From contig JANXFM010000035.1 in the NCBI GenBank assembly GCA_024959975.1, positions 1-7,707 of the forward strand: 7,707 bases of DNA, given 5' to 3'. The position numbers were made by a program, and so were the translations under genes. This stretch comes from Flavobacteriales bacterium. GTDB lineage: Bacteria > Bacteroidota > Bacteroidia > Flavobacteriales > UBA7430. Shown here piece after piece: positions 5,824 through 7,707 of this stretch (positions are counted from its first letter, which is position 1; every line of letters starts with the position of its first letter). The notes beneath the pieces are model-generated. The model saw only the letters and a list, made by a program, of their open reading frames with translations. It made no database searches and was not told the DNA's origin.

Positions 5824-6369
5824 TCGTACACTCCAAGACTACAAGAGAAATATCGCAACGAGATTGTTGCGGCTCTCACGGAGCGCATGGGTTACAAAAA
5901 CATCATGCAAGTGCCTAAGTTAGAGAAAATCTGTCTTAATCAAGGTGTTGGTGAAGCAACAGCAGATAAGAAATTAGTTGATGTTGCTATAGATGAAATG
6001 ACTCGTATTACAGGTCAAAAATCTGTTGCCACCCTATCTAAGAAAGATATCTCGAACTTTAAATTAAGAAAAGCTATGCCGGTTGGTGTACGTGTTACAT
6101 TGCGTGGAGCGCATATGTACGAATTCTTAGATCGTTTAGTTTCAACAGCTTTACCGGCAGTACGTGACTTTCACGGAATCAATCCTAAAGGATTTGATGG
6201 TAGAGGAAACTACAATTTGGGTATCAAAGAGCAAATCATATTCCCGGAGATTTTTATTGATCAGGTGAATAAGATTACCGGTATGGATATTACTATGGTA
6301 ACATCTGCTAATACCGATAAGGAAGCTTATGAGTTGTTAAAGGAATTTGGTTTACCATTTAAAAAATAA
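5821..6369 (+). CDS. rplE: 50S ribosomal protein L5 (uL5)
   Basis: L5 binds 5S rRNA in the central protuberance and contacts the P-site tRNA. The 182-residue length fits the usual 178-190. The N-terminal signature VPKLEKICLNQGVGEA is at 31-46. The P-site loop region is LSKKDISNFKLRKAMPVGVR at 72-91. The 5S-binding part includes GINPKGFDGRGNYNLGIKEQ at 119-138, followed by FPEIFIDQVNKITGMDIT. The ATG overlaps the rplX stop, and the upstream GGGGAGG may help initiation, although this phylum generally does not depend on such pairing. The gene is followed after 5 bases by rpsN. Confidence 0.98.
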   Translation: MSYTPRLQEKYRNEIVAALTERMGYKNIMQVPKLEKICLNQGVGEATADKKLVDVAIDEMTRITGQKSVATLSKKDISNFKLRKAMPVGVRVTLRGAHMYEFLDRLVSTALPAVRDFHGINPKGFDGRGNYNLGIKEQIIFPEIFIDQVNKITGMDITMVTSANTDKEAYELLKEFGLPFKK

Positions 6370-6374
6370 GTAGG

Positions 6375-6644
6375 ATGGCAAAAGAATCAATGAAAGCCAG
6401 AGAGCTTAAGAGACAAAAACTGGTAGAAAAATACGCTGAAAAGCGCGCCGCTTTAAAAGCAGCAGGCGATTATGAAGGTTTGCAAAAACTTCCTAAAAAT
6501 GCATCTCCTGTACGTTTACACAATCGTTGTAAATTAACGGGTAGACCTAAAGGTTACATGCGTCAGTTTGGTGTCTCTCGTGTTACATTTCGTGAGATGG
6601 CAAACTTCGGATTGATCCCAGGTGTTAAAAAAGCGAGTTGGTAA
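6375..6644 (+). CDS. rpsN: 30S ribosomal protein S14 (uS14), zinc-free type
   Basis: S14 is a 30S head protein packed against S3 and S10. The 89-residue product is the longer C-minus form: it has only one cysteine (C52 in HNRCKLTGRPKG) and lacks the paired CxxC motifs of the roughly 61-residue zinc-binding form. The start MAKESMKARELKRQKLVEKY and the end FREMANFGLIPGVKKASW are typical, with GRPKGYMRQFGVSR at 57-69 in between. Because this form needs no zinc, ribosomal zinc demand is lower. A second, zinc-dependent or zinc-responsive copy elsewhere in the genome cannot be judged from here. Five bases (GTAGG) lie between the rplE stop and this ATG. Confidence 0.98.
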   Translation: MAKESMKARELKRQKLVEKYAEKRAALKAAGDYEGLQKLPKNASPVRLHNRCKLTGRPKGYMRQFGVSRVTFREMANFGLIPGVKKASW

Positions 6645-6664
6645 ACTGATAAAAGTTACAAATT

Positions 6665-7063
6665 ATGTATACAGATCCAATAGCAGATTACTTAACGCGT
6701 CTTCGTAACGCCATCATGGCGAATCACAGAGTCGTTGAAGTGCCTGCGTCAAATCTAAAAAAAGAGATAACAAAGATCTTAAAAGATCAGGGTTATATCT
6801 TGAACTTTAAGTTCGAAAACAACAATGCACAGGGTAGCATTAAGATTGCTTTGAAATACAATGCAATTACGAAAATGCCCGCGATCACTTCTTTAAAAAG
6901 AGCCTCTAAGCCTGGCCTACGTAAGTATTCTTCTTCGTCATCGATGCCAAGAGTATTAAACGGTTTGGGTGTAGCTATCGTTTCAACTTCTAGAGGAGTG
7001 ATGACGGATAAAGAAGCACGCACATTAAACGTGGGTGGTGAAGTGTTATGTTACGTTTATTAA
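6665..7063 (+). CDS. rpsH: 30S ribosomal protein S8 (uS8)
   Basis: S8 is a primary binder of 16S rRNA helix 21 and in E. coli represses the spc operon. The 132-residue length is normal. The N-terminal domain starts MYTDPIADYLTRLRNAIMA and includes VVEVPASNLKKEI. The C-terminal rRNA-binding domain shows SKPGLRKY at 81-88 and the family signature AIVSTSRGVMTDKEAR at 104-119, ending GGEVLCYVY. Between them residues 89-93 are five serines in a row, where relatives usually have charged or mixed residues. The five codons are TCT, TCT, TCG, TCA and TCG. A 20-base A/T-rich spacer precedes the start. Confidence 0.98.
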   Translation: MYTDPIADYLTRLRNAIMANHRVVEVPASNLKKEITKILKDQGYILNFKFENNNAQGSIKIALKYNAITKMPAITSLKRASKPGLRKYSSSSSMPRVLNGLGVAIVSTSRGVMTDKEARTLNVGGEVLCYVY

Positions 7064-7083
7064 TCAACGGAAAACGTTAAGAA

Positions 7084-7635
7084 ATGTCAAGAATAGGTAA
7101 ACAACCGGTCATAATTCCTGAAGGAATTACCGTTGCAGTATCTTCATCAAATGAAGTTACCGTTAAAGGTAAGCTTGGGGAACTATCTCTGCAGGTTACA
7201 GAACCAATCGCCGTAAGAGTCGAGGAATCTGTTGTTACTCTTGAAAGACCAAACGATCAAAAAGAATCAAGAGCTAAGCATGGTTTATACCGTGCATTGA
7301 TTTACAACATGATCGAAGGAGTTTTAAAAGGGTACACAAAAGAGCTTGAACTTGTAGGTGTAGGTTACCGTGCAGCAAACAGAGGTCAACAACTTGAGCT
7401 TAGTTTAGGTTTCTCTCACAATATTGTGATCGAAATTTGTCCTGAGGTTAAAGTAGAGGCAATTTCAGAAAAGGGTAAAAACCCTATCGTGAAATTGACG
7501 TCACATGATAAGCAACTTATCGGAATGGTAGCGGCAAAAATCCGCTCTATGAGAAAACCTGAGCCATACAAAGGAAAAGGTATTAAGTTCGTAGGTGAAC
7601 AAATTAGAAGAAAAGCAGGTAAAACTGCAGGCTAA
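7084..7635 (+). CDS. rplF: 50S ribosomal protein L6 (uL6)
   Basis: L6 lies near the sarcin-ricin loop on the factor-binding side of the 50S subunit. The 183-residue protein has the two repeated alpha/beta domains. The first is about 1-80, beginning MSRIGKQPVIIPEGI and including VTVKGKLGELS. The second is about 83-170, beginning with YTKELELVGVGYRA and including GQQLELSLGFSH. The family signature PEPYKGKGIKF is at 159-169, followed by VGEQIRRKAGK. The start follows a 20-base spacer whose end, GTTAAGAA, is purine-rich but lies right against the ATG. Eleven bases separate its stop from rplR. Confidence 0.99.
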   Translation: MSRIGKQPVIIPEGITVAVSSSNEVTVKGKLGELSLQVTEPIAVRVEESVVTLERPNDQKESRAKHGLYRALIYNMIEGVLKGYTKELELVGVGYRAANRGQQLELSLGFSHNIVIEICPEVKVEAISEKGKNPIVKLTSHDKQLIGMVAAKIRSMRKPEPYKGKGIKFVGEQIRRKAGKTAG

Positions 7636-7646
7636 AAATAGAAGCT

Positions 7647-7707
7647 ATGGCATTGTCAAAAGAATATAGAAGAAAGCGTATCAAAATGCGTGTTCGTAAG
7701 AACATCG
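7647..7707 (+). CDS. rplR: 50S ribosomal protein L18 (uL18), N-terminal part
   Basis: L18 binds 5S rRNA together with L5. Only the first 20 codons and one base are in the window, reading MALSKEYRRKRIKMRVRKNI. The strongly basic start with RRKRIKMRVRK matches L18 N-termini, which are typically of the form MALxKxxRRxRIKxRIRK. Position after rplF is the conserved spc-operon place for this gene. The ATG is 11 bases after the rplF stop in the leader AAATAGAAGCT. The rest of the gene lies beyond the right edge, so length and C-terminal domain are not visible. Confidence 0.9.
   Translation, partial: MALSKEYRRKRIKMRVRKNI

Noticed and set aside
5338..5836. Two overlapping minus-strand open frames of about 103-106 codons opposite rplN and rplX
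   Set aside because: They are antisense to conserved genes and their translations resemble no family I know. Their cysteine/phenylalanine/serine-rich composition is that of reverse-complemented coding sequence.
7066..7078. Possible hairpin AACG-GAAAA-CGTT between rpsH and rplF
   Set aside because: Four base pairs only and no U-run; expected by chance in short A/T-rich spacers.
1..7707. A hidden mobile element, CRISPR array, RNA gene or undescribed accessory system
   Set aside because: Every base lies in, or within 28 bases of, an intact conserved translation gene. Gaps are too short for another gene, no repeated units or insertion ends are visible, and codon use looks uniform from end to end.

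Overview
The window is a stretch of core ribosomal-protein operon from a member of the Bacteroidota, most likely Flavobacteriia or a close relative. Three things point there. First, the gene order is fusA - rpsJ - rplC - rplD - rplW - rplB - rpsS - rplV - rpsC - rplP - rpmC - rpsQ - rplN - rplX - rplE - rpsN - rpsH - rplF - rplR, with fusA directly before rpsJ and no tuf gene between them. Second, almost no gene has a Shine-Dalgarno sequence; starts are preceded by A/T-rich leaders instead. Third, the proteins carry residues I associate with this phylum from memory: NPVDHPMGGGEG in L2, KGMRMAGRMG in L3, LNNCPTSPRKMRLVADL in L22 and ERTLKLVTITICTARPG in S3. The class-level placement is a judgement from remembered sequences, not a computed result.

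Layout: positions 1-42 hold the last 13 codons of a gene that is probably fusA (elongation factor G). Positions 53-5124 correspond to the classical S10 operon (S10, L3, L4, L23, L2, S19, L22, S3, L16, L29, S17). Positions 5126-7707 correspond to the first part of the spc operon (L14, L24, L5, S14, S8, L6 and the first 20 codons of L18). All 19 genes are on the + strand. The largest gap between genes is 28 bases, two gene pairs overlap by one base (TAATG), and all 18 starts visible in the window are ATG. There is no RNA gene, mobile element, CRISPR array, repeat family, convincing promoter or terminator.

How the genes work together: the products are structural parts of both ribosomal subunits. 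L3, L2, L16 and L14 surround or support the peptidyl-transferase centre and the subunit interface. L4, L22, L23, L24 and L29 line the nascent-chain tunnel or its exit. L5 lies in the central protuberance, where L18 also binds 5S rRNA, and L6 lies at the factor-binding side. S3, S10, S14 and S19 form the 30S head, while S8 and S17 bind the body and platform. Making them from one continuous transcript fits stoichiometric subunit assembly. Every complete gene has family-typical length and intact signature motifs.

I found no undescribed system. The points worth a second look are modest: the joined str/S10/spc arrangement without leader space, non-Shine-Dalgarno starts, a triple in-frame stop after rpsC, the loss of the usual methylated glutamine in L3, and a five-serine run in S8.
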